Below are positions 24,361 through 33,167 of a stretch of 64,000 nucleotides of DNA, one piece after another. This DNA is from Rubrivivax sp. (lineage in GTDB: Bacteria > Pseudomonadota > Gammaproteobacteria > Burkholderiales > Burkholderiaceae_C), in assembly GCA_004210455.1 (NCBI GenBank), contig SEFA01000014.1:1-64000 (forward strand), in the 5' to 3' direction. Numbering within the stretch: position 1 is the stretch's first letter; every line of letters starts with the position of its first letter. The notes beneath the pieces were generated by a model. The model was given only the letters and a program-made list of their open reading frames with translations, was not told the DNA's origin and made no database searches. A program made the translations under genes and the position numbers.

Positions 24361-25863
24361 CTACAGCCCGCCGCCGGCGGGAGGCTGGCCGCCCTCGCCG
24401 GCCGCGGTCGGCCCCGACGGACCCGTTGGCGGCACGCCGGGCATCGCAGCCATGCCGGGGAGGGGGAAATCGATCCGCGGGATGTCCGGCTCGTCGCGTC
24501 CGTCGCGCTTGAGCGGCAGCCAGGCGCACACCTCGGTGCCCTGCCCCGGCGCGCTGCGCAGACGCAACTGTCCGCGCTCGGCCTCGACGCGGAAGCGCAT
24601 GCCCAGCAGGCCGTGCGAGCCCAGGGCCAGTCGGGCCGGGTCGAAGCCCTGGCCGTTGTCGGCGACGATGACCATCGCCTGCGCGTACTCGCGCTTGAGC
24701 GAGACCGTTACTTCGGTCGCGTTCGCGTACTTCGCCGTATTGGTCAAGGCTTCCTGCACCAGACGGAAGGCGGTCAGCTGGGCGCTCGGCGCCAGGTCGA
24801 CGTCCGTATCCAGTGCCACCGTGATCGGCACGCCGAGGCGCTCCGAGGTCTCGCGGCACAGGATCTCCAGCGCCGGCACCAGGCCCAGCTGGTCCAGCGT
24901 CGACGGGCGCAGGTCCTCGATGATGCGGCGCTTGAGCGCGATGCCGCTGTTCAGCGTCTCGGTCAGGTGGTTGAGGCGCTGCATCAGATCGGGCGCCTCC
25001 GCCTGCAGCTTGGGCCGCAGCCGCGCGACATCGAGCTTGGCCGCCGTCAGCAGCGCGCCGAGCTCGTCGTGCAGGTCGCGGGCGAGCCGGGCGCGTTCGT
25101 CCTCGCGCGCGGTCTGCAGGTGGCGGGCCAGCTGCGTCAGCTCGGCGGTGCGGCGCGACACCTCGACCTCCAGCCGGTCGCGCTCGGCGCGGACTTCCTG
25201 CGCCTGCTCCGCGCGCTGCACGTCGAGCGCCCGGCTCTTGCGCACGAACAGCACGAACACGATCAGGCTCAACAGCGTCATGCCGGCCACGCCGATGCGG
25301 CTCATCATCAGCGTGTCGTAAACCTGACCGGTGCCGAGCGCGATGCGCCGGTTCTCGTCGGTCAGCAGTTCGGCGGAACGGCGCCGGATCTGTTCCATCT
25401 GGTCGCGGCCGATGTCGGTCATCATGAGCTCGCGGCCGGCCGATTCGCGGCCGGTCTCGTAGAGCTTGAGCACCTCCTGCAGCTCGCTCAGCTTGGCACT
25501 GACGGCGCTGGCGATCTCCTTGCTGCGGCGCTCGGCATCCTCGGCGCCGACCTGCGCATACATCCGCTGCAGCGAGTTCAGGCCCTGCGACGCGTCCTCG
25601 GCGGCGAATCGGTAGGGATCCAGGTATTCAGGCCGGCGGGTGATCAGGTATCCCCGTTGCCCTGACTCCGCGTCGGTCACGCGGGCCATCAGCCGGAGCA
25701 GTTCCATCCGGGCCCGGCCCAGCGTGTCCAGACGGTCCATCTGCGAGACGGCGCCGAAATAGGCGAGCTCGCTGATCAGGATCATCAGCAGGGCCACGAA
25801 CACGCCCAGCGGCATGGCCCAGGTCTTGCGACCAAGGTTCGTGACGGTGTCCTTCAGGCTCAT
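24361..25863 (-). CDS. NarL-type sensor histidine kinase with CHASE3-like domain
   Basis: 500 residues. Membrane segments at 17-38 and 190-208 enclose a helical periplasmic sensor of CHASE3 type (TDAESGQRGYLITRRPEYLDPY). A coiled-coil linker leads to HisKA_3 with phospho-acceptor H265 (ARDLHDELGALL) and a HATPase_c domain (NTAKYANA, DNGQGFD, GLLGMRFR). The C-terminal 60 residues are a Pro/Gly-rich tail outside the family core. It is divergent from the LuxR-type response regulator with a 45-bp gap; the two form a two-component system. Confidence 0.93.
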   Translation of the reverse strand: MSLKDTVTNLGRKTWAMPLGVFVALLMILISELAYFGAVSQMDRLDTLGRARMELLRLMARVTDAESGQRGYLITRRPEYLDPYRFAAEDASQGLNSLQRMYAQVGAEDAERRSKEIASAVSAKLSELQEVLKLYETGRESAGRELMMTDIGRDQMEQIRRRSAELLTDENRRIALGTGQVYDTLMMSRIGVAGMTLLSLIVFVLFVRKSRALDVQRAEQAQEVRAERDRLEVEVSRRTAELTQLARHLQTAREDERARLARDLHDELGALLTAAKLDVARLRPKLQAEAPDLMQRLNHLTETLNSGIALKRRIIEDLRPSTLDQLGLVPALEILCRETSERLGVPITVALDTDVDLAPSAQLTAFRLVQEALTNTAKYANATEVTVSLKREYAQAMVIVADNGQGFDPARLALGSHGLLGMRFRVEAERGQLRLRSAPGQGTEVCAWLPLKRDGRDEPDIPRIDFPLPGMAAMPGVPPTGPSGPTAAGEGGQPPAGGGL

Positions 25864-25908
25864 CCTCTACACTCCCTGAGCGATTTCGCTCACTTGACCA
25901 TCGCCACC

Positions 25909-26541
25909 ATGATCCGAATCGCCATCGTCGACGACCACGCGATTGTCCGCGCCGGGCTGCGGCAATTCCTCTCCGAACAGGTCGACCTGCGCGTCACCGG
26001 CGAAGCCGGATCCGGCCGCGAGGCGCTGGACCTCGTGCGCGCCGGCGAGCTCGACGTGATGCTGATGGACCTCTCGCTGCCCGACCAGAGCGGCGTGGAG
26101 ACCCTGGCCGCCATCAAGGCCCGCAAGCCGGAACTGCCGGTGCTGATCCTCAGCGGCTTCCCGGAGACGCACTACGCGACCACGCTGCTGCGCCAGGGCG
26201 CCAGCGGCTACCTCAACAAGGAATGCGACCCCGAGGAGATCGCCACGGCGATCCGCACCGTCTTCCGCGGCCGCAAGTACATCACGCCGGCCGTGGCGGA
26301 GCTGCTGGCCGACGGCCTGGGCGCGCCGGCGGACCAGGCCGCCCACGACACGCTGTCCGAGCGCGAGCTGCAGGTCTTCCTGCGGCTGGCGCGCGGCGAG
26401 ACGGTCGGTCACATCGCCGACGGCATGTCGCTGAGCGTGAAGACGGTCTCCACCTACCGGTCGCGCGTGCTGGAGAAGCTGTCGCTCAACACCAACAGCG
26501 AGCTGACGTATTACGCCCTCAAGAACGGGCTGATCGAGTAG
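25909..26541 (+). CDS. NarL/FixJ (LuxR-type) response regulator
   Basis: 210 residues. Receiver domain with acidic pair D8-D9, phospho-acceptor D54 (LMDLSLPDQSG) and K in GYLNKE; LuxR-type HTH at the C terminus (LSERELQVFLRLARGETVGHIA, then SVKTVSTYRSRVLEKL). ATG 25909 starts the receiver normally (MIRIAIVDDH). It is the partner of the adjacent kinase. It overlaps the convergent stand-alone receiver gene by 23 bp. Confidence 0.95.
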   Translation: MIRIAIVDDHAIVRAGLRQFLSEQVDLRVTGEAGSGREALDLVRAGELDVMLMDLSLPDQSGVETLAAIKARKPELPVLILSGFPETHYATTLLRQGASGYLNKECDPEEIATAIRTVFRGRKYITPAVAELLADGLGAPADQAAHDTLSERELQVFLRLARGETVGHIADGMSLSVKTVSTYRSRVLEKLSLNTNSELTYYALKNGLIE

Positions 26542-26959
26542 CGGCATCGCCGGCGTCGCGGTGGGCCGCGTCGACCAGGTCGCCGCAGTAGGCGAGCAGG
26601 TCTTCCAGCTCGGCCGATTTGTCGAAGACCTTGTCGGCGCCCAGGGCGAAGCAGCGTTGGCGCATGTCGGGCGTGGCGTAGTTGCTCAGCACGACGCGGC
26701 GCGCGCCGGGCAAGCGCTCGCTGGCGGCGCGCAGCACGTTCAAGCCGGTGCCCTGTGCCAGGAAGATGTCGATGATCAGCAGGTCGCAGCCGGGATGGTC
26801 CTGCGACAGCCAGTTCAGGGCGCCGTTCTCGTCGACCGCGTGGCCGAGGACGCGCAGGTCCACCATCTCCTCGAGCGTCGCCACCAGGTTCTCCCGGATG
26901 ACGGCGTTGTCCTCGACGAGGAAACAGGTGAGGGCGGCGCTGGCAGGCTGGGCGTCCAT
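26519..26959 (-). CDS. Stand-alone response regulator receiver protein
   Basis: 146 residues consisting only of a receiver domain: acidic pocket in CFLVEDNAVIRENL, phospho-acceptor in LLIIDIFLAQGTGLNVL, and lysine in KVFDKSAEL. There is no output domain, so it acts by protein contact, as a phosphate sink or in a relay with the neighbouring kinase. ATG 26959 gives a clean N terminus. Confidence 0.9.
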   Translation of the reverse strand: MDAQPASAALTCFLVEDNAVIRENLVATLEEMVDLRVLGHAVDENGALNWLSQDHPGCDLLIIDIFLAQGTGLNVLRAASERLPGARRVVLSNYATPDMRQRCFALGADKVFDKSAELEDLLAYCGDLVDAAHRDAGDAATRSARS

Positions 26960-27104
26960 GGAAAGGCTCGCGTACGGCTCGAAACCACAAGCGGGTACGC
27001 GCAAACGGACGGGTTGCCAGGCAGACCGTCCGTTTGCGCGGTGCATCCGCAGGCGGGTGGTCAGGCCGCCTTCAGACACACGATCGTTGAATCGCGTCAG
27101 CGCA

Positions 27105-27422
27105 TCAGTTGCGGATCGCGATCTCGTTCTTGACGCGCTTCACGCCCTTGACTTCACGCGCCAGGCGCTCGGCGTCGGACTTCTCCGTCGCGTTCTTGGC
27201 GAAGCCGGTCAGCATCACCTCGCCTTGCAGCGTCTCCACGTGGATGGAGCTGGCGTCGACCGACTTGGCTTCGACGAACTTGGACTTCACGGCCGTGGTG
27301 ACCGCCGCGTCGTCGACGTATTCGCCGACGGAGGATTGACCGCGCGTCACGGCGCAGCCGGGCAGCAGGGTCAGGGCGCCCACAGCGGTGGCCAGGGCGA
27401 GAACGGTGGCTCGAATCATCAT
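27105..27422 (-). CDS. BON domain lipoprotein (short)
   Basis: 105 residues. A lipoprotein signal (lipobox LLPGC, C23) followed by a single BON domain: VTTAVKSKFVEAKSVDASSIHVETLQGEVMLTGFA, ending KGVKRVKNEIAI. AAGGAGA precedes ATG 27422. It is probably an envelope stress protein, in the same stress cluster as the larger BON lipoprotein. The next gene upstream (27457-27651) may share its transcript. Confidence 0.92.
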   Translation of the reverse strand: MMIRATVLALATAVGALTLLPGCAVTRGQSSVGEYVDDAAVTTAVKSKFVEAKSVDASSIHVETLQGEVMLTGFAKNATEKSDAERLAREVKGVKRVKNEIAIRN

Positions 27423-27456
27423 GTTGATCTCCTTCGATTGATGAAAAGGCTCGGAC

Positions 27457-27651
27457 TCACGCGGCGTGGCGGTCTGACGACACGACAGCAGGGGCCGGCT
27501 CGGCGAACGTCGCGGGGGCGTGGTCCAGCAGATAAGGAAGCGCCGCTTCCAGACCCAGCACCGGTTCGTGGTCGCTGACCGCGGTCCATTGGACCTGGCA
27601 GGCGAAGTCATGAACGTGCAAGGCGAGGGAATGGTGGTCGGCGATGCCCAT
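27457..27651 (-). CDS. Small hypothetical protein
   Basis: 64 residues (starts MGIADHHSLALHVHDF), His-rich at the N terminus, no known family. The case for a real gene is an AAGGAG 8 bases before ATG 27651 and its position 35 bp upstream of the BON lipoprotein gene, in the same direction. The segment after residue 20 is acidic and hydrophobic. No function can be proposed. Confidence 0.5.
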   Translation of the reverse strand: MGIADHHSLALHVHDFACQVQWTAVSDHEPVLGLEAALPYLLDHAPATFAEPAPAVVSSDRHAA

Positions 27652-27738
27652 CTGTCAGCTCCTTGTGCACCCCGTGGTGCGCTGAGATGGACTTTACGTA
27701 TCCCGAACAGGCCGCCCTGTCGTCCGCGTCCGCGATGT

Positions 27739-27797
27739 CTTGTAGGACAAGCGGAAGCGGCAACGCCCACGGTCCGAATGAGGCGTTGTCCTACAAG
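27739..27797. promoter_or_regulatory. Paired inverted operator in divergent intergenic region
   Basis: CTTGTAGGACAA (27739-27750) and its exact complement TTGTCCTACAAG (27786-27797), 35 nt apart. Each half is itself near-palindromic (TTGTnnnACAA). It lies between two divergent small genes of the stress cluster and probably binds a dimeric regulator twice. Confidence 0.6.
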
Positions 27798-27856
27798 GTG
27801 TCGCGCGGGGCCCCCACAGGGGACGGGCCCCCTGCTCCCTAGGATGCAGGCATCGA

Positions 27857-28228
27857 ATGAAGACCCGAGACGAGAACAAGATGAACCACTTCTCCGCCGC
27901 CGTTGGAAGCGCCGCCCAGGCGCCGGCTCCTGCCCATCCGGATTACCGCCCTTCCCATTGCGTGAACGCCGAGCTGCTGCTCTCCACGCCGCTGACGGTG
28001 GTGGTCAAGGCGCAGCTGTCCTACATCGATGCCGACGGCCGGGCCGACGTTCAAGAACTGGCTCTGGTGATCCCGCGCAGCCGCTGCGCCGGCGACCATC
28101 CGTACTGGCCGGCGCTGCTGTCGGCGGCGACCGAGCACTGGCAGCGTTGCCGCGGCAGCGCGCGTCACCTGTCGGCCTGCGTCGACGGCGAATGGCAGAC
28201 GGTGCTGACCGCGCAGACCACGCACTGA
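27857..28228 (+). CDS. Hypothetical protein
   Basis: 123 residues. Not recognised. An Ala/Pro-rich N terminus is followed by a compact region with CVNAELLLSTPLTVVVKAQLSYID and CAGDHPYWPALLSAATEHW. ATG 27881 (MNHFSAA) is an alternative start. It is divergent from the 64-residue gene and downstream of the paired operator. High third-position GC supports real coding. Confidence 0.65.
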   Translation: MKTRDENKMNHFSAAVGSAAQAPAPAHPDYRPSHCVNAELLLSTPLTVVVKAQLSYIDADGRADVQELALVIPRSRCAGDHPYWPALLSAATEHWQRCRGSARHLSACVDGEWQTVLTAQTTH

Positions 28229-28281
28229 GCGGCCTCCTCAAGCTGCTCTAAGACAGGGCGCGGATAATCCGTCACTGGCCG

Positions 28282-28932
28282 ATGGCCGGCCCGATGACGA
28301 TGATCCGACGCCCTGTTTCCTTTCTCCCCGCGATCTTCCCCGCTGCTTTCCGCCCGATGGCGGGCGCTGCCCTGGCCGTCCTCGCCGCCATGTCGATGTC
28401 GGGCTGCGGCACCTTCGGGACGACCGCGGCCGAGCGCAAGAACGCCGTTTATCTCAACGAGCGATTCGCGTCGGACGAGACCTTCTCCCGCCTGTTCGAT
28501 TCGAGCGTGCAGGACACCTGCGAGGCGGCGCGCCGCGCGTTGCTGAGCCAGGGGTACGTGATCGGGATCGCGCTGCCGGATTCGATCTCGGGCACGAAGC
28601 GCTTCCAGCCCGAGGGCGAGGTGCACGTGGAGATCAGCTTCACGGTGGTGTGCGTGCCGGAAGGCGGCAGCGGCAAGCTCGCAACTGCGTATGTGTCAGC
28701 GCTCCAGGATCGCTACAACGTCAAGCGCAGCGCGAACTCCACCAGCCTGGGCGTGAGCGCGATCGGCTCGATCTCGGTGCCGCTGTCGTCCACGTCGGAG
28801 TCGCTGGTCAAGGTGGCCTCCGAAACCATTCCCGCCGGGCAGTTCTACGACCGGTTCTTCGCGTTGATGCAGCGCTTGATCACGCTGCAGGGGAACGAGG
28901 ACACGAGCGATCTCGACAAGACGGGCGGGTGA
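28282..28932 (+). CDS. DUF2242 family lipoprotein
   Basis: 216 residues. A long signal region with lipobox SMSGC (C42), then the family core: QDTCEAARRALLSQGYVIG, EVHVEISFTVVC and SLGVSAIGSISVPLSSTSESLVKVASETI. Function unknown; anchored to the outer membrane by its lipid. Starts at 28294 or 28300 would also leave the lipobox intact. Followed by a hairpin terminator. Confidence 0.85.
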   Translation: MAGPMTMIRRPVSFLPAIFPAAFRPMAGAALAVLAAMSMSGCGTFGTTAAERKNAVYLNERFASDETFSRLFDSSVQDTCEAARRALLSQGYVIGIALPDSISGTKRFQPEGEVHVEISFTVVCVPEGGSGKLATAYVSALQDRYNVKRSANSTSLGVSAIGSISVPLSSTSESLVKVASETIPAGQFYDRFFALMQRLITLQGNEDTSDLDKTGG

Positions 28933-28987
28933 GGCGACTTCTGGTGGAGCCCGAATCCTCCCTGCCGGAGGACTCCGACATCGCTTT

Positions 28988-29010
28988 GGGCGCTTCGATG
29001 AGCGCCCTTT
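28988..29010 (+). terminator. Hairpin terminator after the DUF2242 gene
   Basis: GGGCGCT (28988-28994) pairs with AGCGCCC (29001-29007) across a 6-nt loop, followed by TTT. It lies between convergent genes. Confidence 0.6.
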
Positions 29011-29059
29011 GACGAATCACTGGTGACAACCCACCTCCGGGTGTGCTGTCTCCCCCCAA

Positions 29060-31282
29060 TTACTGTGGCGTCGATGCCTGCGGCTTGCCGGCCGTCCTGG
29101 TCTTGTCAATGACCAGTCCGCGGCGCTCCAGCAGCGGCTGGATCTGCGGCTCATGGCCGACGACACCGCGGAACAGCGTCAACGCGTCCTGGCTGCCGCC
29201 CTGCGACAGCAGCTTCGCGCGGAACGCGTCGCCCAGCTCGCGCTTCAGGCCGCCGTTGGCCTTGAACCACTGAACCGTGTTGGCGTCCAGCACCTCCGAC
29301 CAGACATACGCGTAGTAGCCCGCCGCGTAGCCGCCCATGATGTGGCTGAAGTAAGGCGTGCGGTAGCGCGGCGGCACCGCGTCGTAGTCGTAGCCCTCCT
29401 CGCGCAGCGCCTTGGCCTCGAAGGCCATCACGCCGTCCGCATCGGGGACCTGGTCCAGCGGCAGCTGATGCCAGCGCTGGTCCAGGCTCGCGGCGCTGAG
29501 GTACTCCGTCGTCGCGAAGCCCTGGTTGAACTGCTTGGCCGCCAGCACCTTGTCGAGCAGCGCGCGCGGCATCGGCTCGCCGGTCTTGTAGTGCTTCGCG
29601 TAGTGCGCCAGCACGCTCGGCCAGTCCGCCCACATCTCGTTGACCTGCGACGGGTACTCGACGAAGTCGCGCGGGACCTTGGTACCGGCCATGCTCGGGT
29701 ACTTCACGTTCGAGAACATCCCGTGCAGCGCATGCCCGAATTCGTGGAACATCGTCGTGACCTCGTCCCACGTCAGCAGCGTCGGCTTGCCGTCCGCCGG
29801 CTTCGGGATGTTGAGGTGATTCGCCACCACCGGCTTCTGGTTCATCAGGCCGCTCTGGTCGACGTAGGCGTTCATCCATGCGCCGCCGCGCTTGGACGGC
29901 CGCGCATACATGTCCGCGATGAAGATGGCCAGTTGCGAGCCGTCGGCGTTGAACACGTCGTAGACCAGCACGTCCGGGTGGTAGACCGGCAGGTCGTGAC
30001 GCTGCCTGAACTTCAGGCCGTAGAGCTGCCCCGCCGCGTAGAACACGCCGTTTTCGAGCACAGTCTTCATCTCGAAGTAGGGCTTGAGCTGCGACTCGTC
30101 GAAGCCGTACTTCTCGGCCCGCAGCTTCTCGCTGTAGAAGCTCCAGTCCCAGGCGGCCAGCTGGAAGGTCGGCTGCTGCTTCGCCTTCTGCTCGCGGTCG
30201 ATGATCGCCTGCAGCTCCGCGCCTTCGCGGCGCGCGGCGCCGACCGCCGCCGGCGCGAGCTGGCGCAGCATGCCGTTGACGGCCTGCTGGTTGCGGGCGG
30301 TCTCGTCCTTCAGCACGAAGTCCGCGTGCGTGGCGAAGCCGAGCAGCTTCGCGCGTTCGGCACGCAGCGAGACGACGCGCGAGACCAGCGACGTGTTGTC
30401 GTAGGCATTGCCGCGCGAGCCGCGCACCACGGACGCTTCGTAGATGCGCTGGCGCAGCGCACGGTTCTCCAACTGCGCCAGCGCCGGCTGACCGGTCGTG
30501 TTCAGCAGCGCGATCAGGTATTTTCCGTCCAGACCCCGCTCCTTCGCGGCGGACGCGGCGGCGGAGATCTGCTCGTCGCTCAGGCCCTTCAGTTCGTCGA
30601 TGCTGTCGACCGTCACGGCGGAGTCGTTCACTTCCGCCAGCACGTTCTGGTTGAAGCGTGCGCCGAGCTGCGCCATCTCGGCGTTGATGGCCTTCATGCG
30701 GGCCTTGCCGTCCTCGTCCAGCTTCGCGCCGGCGCGCAGGAACTGGTTGTACTGGCGCTCGATCAGGCGCTGCTCCTGCGCGCCCAGGCCGAGCGACGCA
30801 CGGCGCTGGTACAGCGACTCGATGCGCGCGAACAGCGTCGGATCCAGTTGAATCGCATCGCGGTGCGCGGCCAGCTTCGTCGCGTAGTCGGCCTGCAGCT
30901 TCAGGCGCGCGGGGTTCGCATCGGCGCCGGTCAGGCTCATCAGCAGCGTGGTCGCTCTGCCCAGCGTGCGGCCGCCGCGTTCGAGCGCGACGATGGTGTT
31001 GTCGAAGGTCGGCGCCGCGGGGTTGCCGGCGATGGCGGCGACTTCGGCCAGATGCTCGGTCATGCCCTGGTCGATCGCGGGACCGATGTCGGCGTCGCGG
31101 ATCTTGTCGAAGGGCGGGTACTGCAGCGGCAGGGCGCTCGGCGCGAGCAGCAGGTTGGCAACCGGCGCCGCGCTGGCGGCGGTCGATTCGGCGGAAACCG
31201 CCGCGGCGGCGGGCGCAGCCGTCTGGGCCATCACGGGAGCGGCGAGGGCCACGGTGGCGGCCAGGACGAAGGGAATCCTCAT
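29060..31282 (-). CDS. M3 family zinc peptidase (peptidyl-dipeptidase Dcp / oligopeptidase)
   Basis: 740 residues with a Sec signal (cleavage near VMAQ), so periplasmic. The zinc site HEFGH is at 513-517 with the downstream EYPSQVNEMW segment that holds the third ligand. The N-terminal helical domain (residues 45-400) is the channel-forming part of M3 enzymes. Dcp removes dipeptides from C termini; related oligopeptidases cut short peptides. A 30-residue Ala/Ser-rich linker follows the signal. Confidence 0.93.
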   Translation of the reverse strand: MRIPFVLAATVALAAPVMAQTAAPAAAAVSAESTAASAAPVANLLLAPSALPLQYPPFDKIRDADIGPAIDQGMTEHLAEVAAIAGNPAAPTFDNTIVALERGGRTLGRATTLLMSLTGADANPARLKLQADYATKLAAHRDAIQLDPTLFARIESLYQRRASLGLGAQEQRLIERQYNQFLRAGAKLDEDGKARMKAINAEMAQLGARFNQNVLAEVNDSAVTVDSIDELKGLSDEQISAAASAAKERGLDGKYLIALLNTTGQPALAQLENRALRQRIYEASVVRGSRGNAYDNTSLVSRVVSLRAERAKLLGFATHADFVLKDETARNQQAVNGMLRQLAPAAVGAARREGAELQAIIDREQKAKQQPTFQLAAWDWSFYSEKLRAEKYGFDESQLKPYFEMKTVLENGVFYAAGQLYGLKFRQRHDLPVYHPDVLVYDVFNADGSQLAIFIADMYARPSKRGGAWMNAYVDQSGLMNQKPVVANHLNIPKPADGKPTLLTWDEVTTMFHEFGHALHGMFSNVKYPSMAGTKVPRDFVEYPSQVNEMWADWPSVLAHYAKHYKTGEPMPRALLDKVLAAKQFNQGFATTEYLSAASLDQRWHQLPLDQVPDADGVMAFEAKALREEGYDYDAVPPRYRTPYFSHIMGGYAAGYYAYVWSEVLDANTVQWFKANGGLKRELGDAFRAKLLSQGGSQDALTLFRGVVGHEPQIQPLLERRGLVIDKTRTAGKPQASTPQ

Positions 31283-31475
31283 GGGGGACGGCCCGTCATG
31301 TGGGCGGGCGTTCGTGTTGTGCGAGGCCGTCACCTTAGCCGAAGCGCCCCTCGAAGCCGAACGCCATGGGCGCCGTCCGCCCCGTGGACAACCCGCCCCG
31401 GGACAACCCTGAGGCGGCCACGAACAAAGGCCTCCAGCCGTCCGCGACGAGCCCGTCCGATTAGCATCACCGCAC

Positions 31476-32519
31476 ATGTCTGAACGCACCTTCCACTGGG
31501 CCGTGATCGGCCCCGGCTCGATTGCCCATCGTTTTGCCGACGCGGTCGCACAGCTCGACGGCTGCCGCCTGCACGCGGTCTGCGGTCGCGACGCGCAACG
31601 CACGCAAGCCTTCGCCGGACGCTGGTCGCAGCCCGGCGAACCCGCCGTGCTCGCACACACCGACCCCGCCGCGGTGATGAACGATCCCGCCGTCGACGGC
31701 GTTTATGTCGCGACGCCGCACGGTCAGCATCACGACTACGTGCTGGCCGCGCTTCGGGCCGGCAAGGCGGTGCTGTGCGAGAAGTCGCTGGTGCCCAACC
31801 AGGAGATGGGCCGTCGCCTGGTCGAGGCCTCGCGCACGCACCGCGCCTTCCTGATGGAAGCGGTGTGGACGCGCTTCCTGCCGCTCTACCAGGATCTCGC
31901 GGCGTGGTTGCGCGACGGTCGCCTCGGCGCGCTGCGCGGCATGCAGTCGAGCTTCTGCTTCCCCGCGCCCTACGACCCGGACAGCCGCATCTTCAGTCCC
32001 GCGCTGGCGGGTGGCGCGCTGCTGGACGTCGGCATCTACAACCTGACCGCCACGCGCTGGGTGCTTCAGCACGCGCTCGGCGAAGTGCCGCCGCTGGTGG
32101 ATCTGGCGGTGAAGGCACGGCTCGCGCCCACCGGCGTGGAGGCGGGACTCGCGGTGACGCTCGACTTCGGCGACGGCCTGACATCGCAGTTCCAGTGCGC
32201 CATCGACACCTTCGCGCCGAACACGATGCACATCCTCGGCGAGGCCGGTGCGATCGTGCTGCCGGAGACTTTCTGGGAGGCCACGCGCGCGCAATGGCTG
32301 CCTGCGCGCGGAGATTCCGAGACGATCGCGCGCCCGTTCGAGATCAACGGCTTCGAGAACGAGATCCGCGAGACGATGCGCTGCGCGCGCGCCGGCGAGA
32401 TCGAGAGCCCCGTGGTGCCGCATGCGGAAACGCTGGCGGTGCTGGGCTGGATGGACCGCATCCGTGCCCTCGCGGGCGTGAGATCGCCGTTCGACGACGC
32501 CTTCCCCTCAAGCGCCTGA
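31476..32519 (+). CDS. Gfo/Idh/MocA family oxidoreductase
   Basis: 347 residues. Rossmann motif WAVIGPGSIAHRFA (9-22), the segment VYVATPHGQHHDYVLAALRAGKAVLCEKSL with the family EK motif, and a C-terminal alpha/beta domain. Members oxidise sugars or trans-dihydrodiols with NAD(P); the substrate cannot be read from sequence. Divergent from the M3 peptidase. A GNAT gene follows 22 bp later. Confidence 0.92.
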   Translation: MSERTFHWAVIGPGSIAHRFADAVAQLDGCRLHAVCGRDAQRTQAFAGRWSQPGEPAVLAHTDPAAVMNDPAVDGVYVATPHGQHHDYVLAALRAGKAVLCEKSLVPNQEMGRRLVEASRTHRAFLMEAVWTRFLPLYQDLAAWLRDGRLGALRGMQSSFCFPAPYDPDSRIFSPALAGGALLDVGIYNLTATRWVLQHALGEVPPLVDLAVKARLAPTGVEAGLAVTLDFGDGLTSQFQCAIDTFAPNTMHILGEAGAIVLPETFWEATRAQWLPARGDSETIARPFEINGFENEIRETMRCARAGEIESPVVPHAETLAVLGWMDRIRALAGVRSPFDDAFPSSA

Positions 32520-32541
32520 AGAGCGCCACCAGAAAGCGACG

Positions 32542-33102
32542 ATGGAGACAAGACCTGCCGACTTCGACGACTCGATTCCGGTCCCGCTGCCGGACAGTCC
32601 GACCCTGCGGATCGAGCGCGCCGCGCCCGACGATCTGCCGCGCATCGAGAACCTCATGCAGTTCTACAACTACGATCTGAGCGAGTGGACGCCGGTGGCG
32701 TTCGCGCACGAGGGCCGGTACCAGCTGCGGCCCAAGGCGCCGTACTGGGCGCAGGACGACGTGCATCCGTTCCTGATCTGGGTCGGCGACGAGCTTGCCG
32801 GCTTCGCGGTGGTCGACGGGGAGTGCGAGCAGCCCGATTCGGACCACAACATGGGCTATTTCTTCCTCGCGCGCGGCTACCGAGGTCACGGCCTGGGCGC
32901 GCGCGCGGCGGGTGAGATCCTGGCCCGCTTCCCGGGCCGCTGGGAGGTCTACCACCTGATGGCGAACACGCCGGCGGCGCAGTTCTGGCCGGGTGCGATC
33001 CGCGGTCGAGCCGCAGGCGAGATCGTGCGGGAGGTGCGCACGCTCCACGAGGACGAGTGCTGCCTCTACCGCTTCACCGTCGCGCTGCCGCCCGGCGCCT
33101 GA
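32542..33102 (+). CDS. GNAT family acetyltransferase
   Basis: 186 residues. GNAT core: FLIWVGDELAGFAVVDGE, then the acetyl-CoA loop GYRGHGLGARAAGEIL. The C terminus is ECCLYRFTVAL. The middle strand MGYFFLARGYRGHG is typical. It probably shares the transcript of the preceding oxidoreductase gene and is followed by a perfect terminator hairpin. Substrate unknown. Confidence 0.88.
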   Translation: METRPADFDDSIPVPLPDSPTLRIERAAPDDLPRIENLMQFYNYDLSEWTPVAFAHEGRYQLRPKAPYWAQDDVHPFLIWVGDELAGFAVVDGECEQPDSDHNMGYFFLARGYRGHGLGARAAGEILARFPGRWEVYHLMANTPAAQFWPGAIRGRAAGEIVREVRTLHEDECCLYRFTVALPPGA

Positions 33103-33119
33103 AACGGCGCATGAAACGC

Positions 33120-33147
33120 GCGAGGCGCCCGGAGGCGCCTCGCTTTC
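33120..33147. terminator. Bidirectional hairpin terminator
   Basis: 10-bp perfect stem GCGAGGCGCC / GGCGCCTCGC (33120-33129 and 33134-33143), 4-nt loop, followed by TTTC. It lies between convergent genes ending at 33102 and 33168. Confidence 0.75.
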
Positions 33148-33167
33148 AAGGGTCGATCAACGGCTGT

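Noticed and set aside
27721-27737. Third copy of the structured repeat loop (TCGCGGACGCG on the minus strand)
   Set aside because: Only 11 bases match and neither the stem symmetry nor the flanks are present.
29153-31483. 776-residue plus-strand open frame
   Set aside because: Complete antisense shadow of the M3 peptidase; no domain and typical shadow composition.
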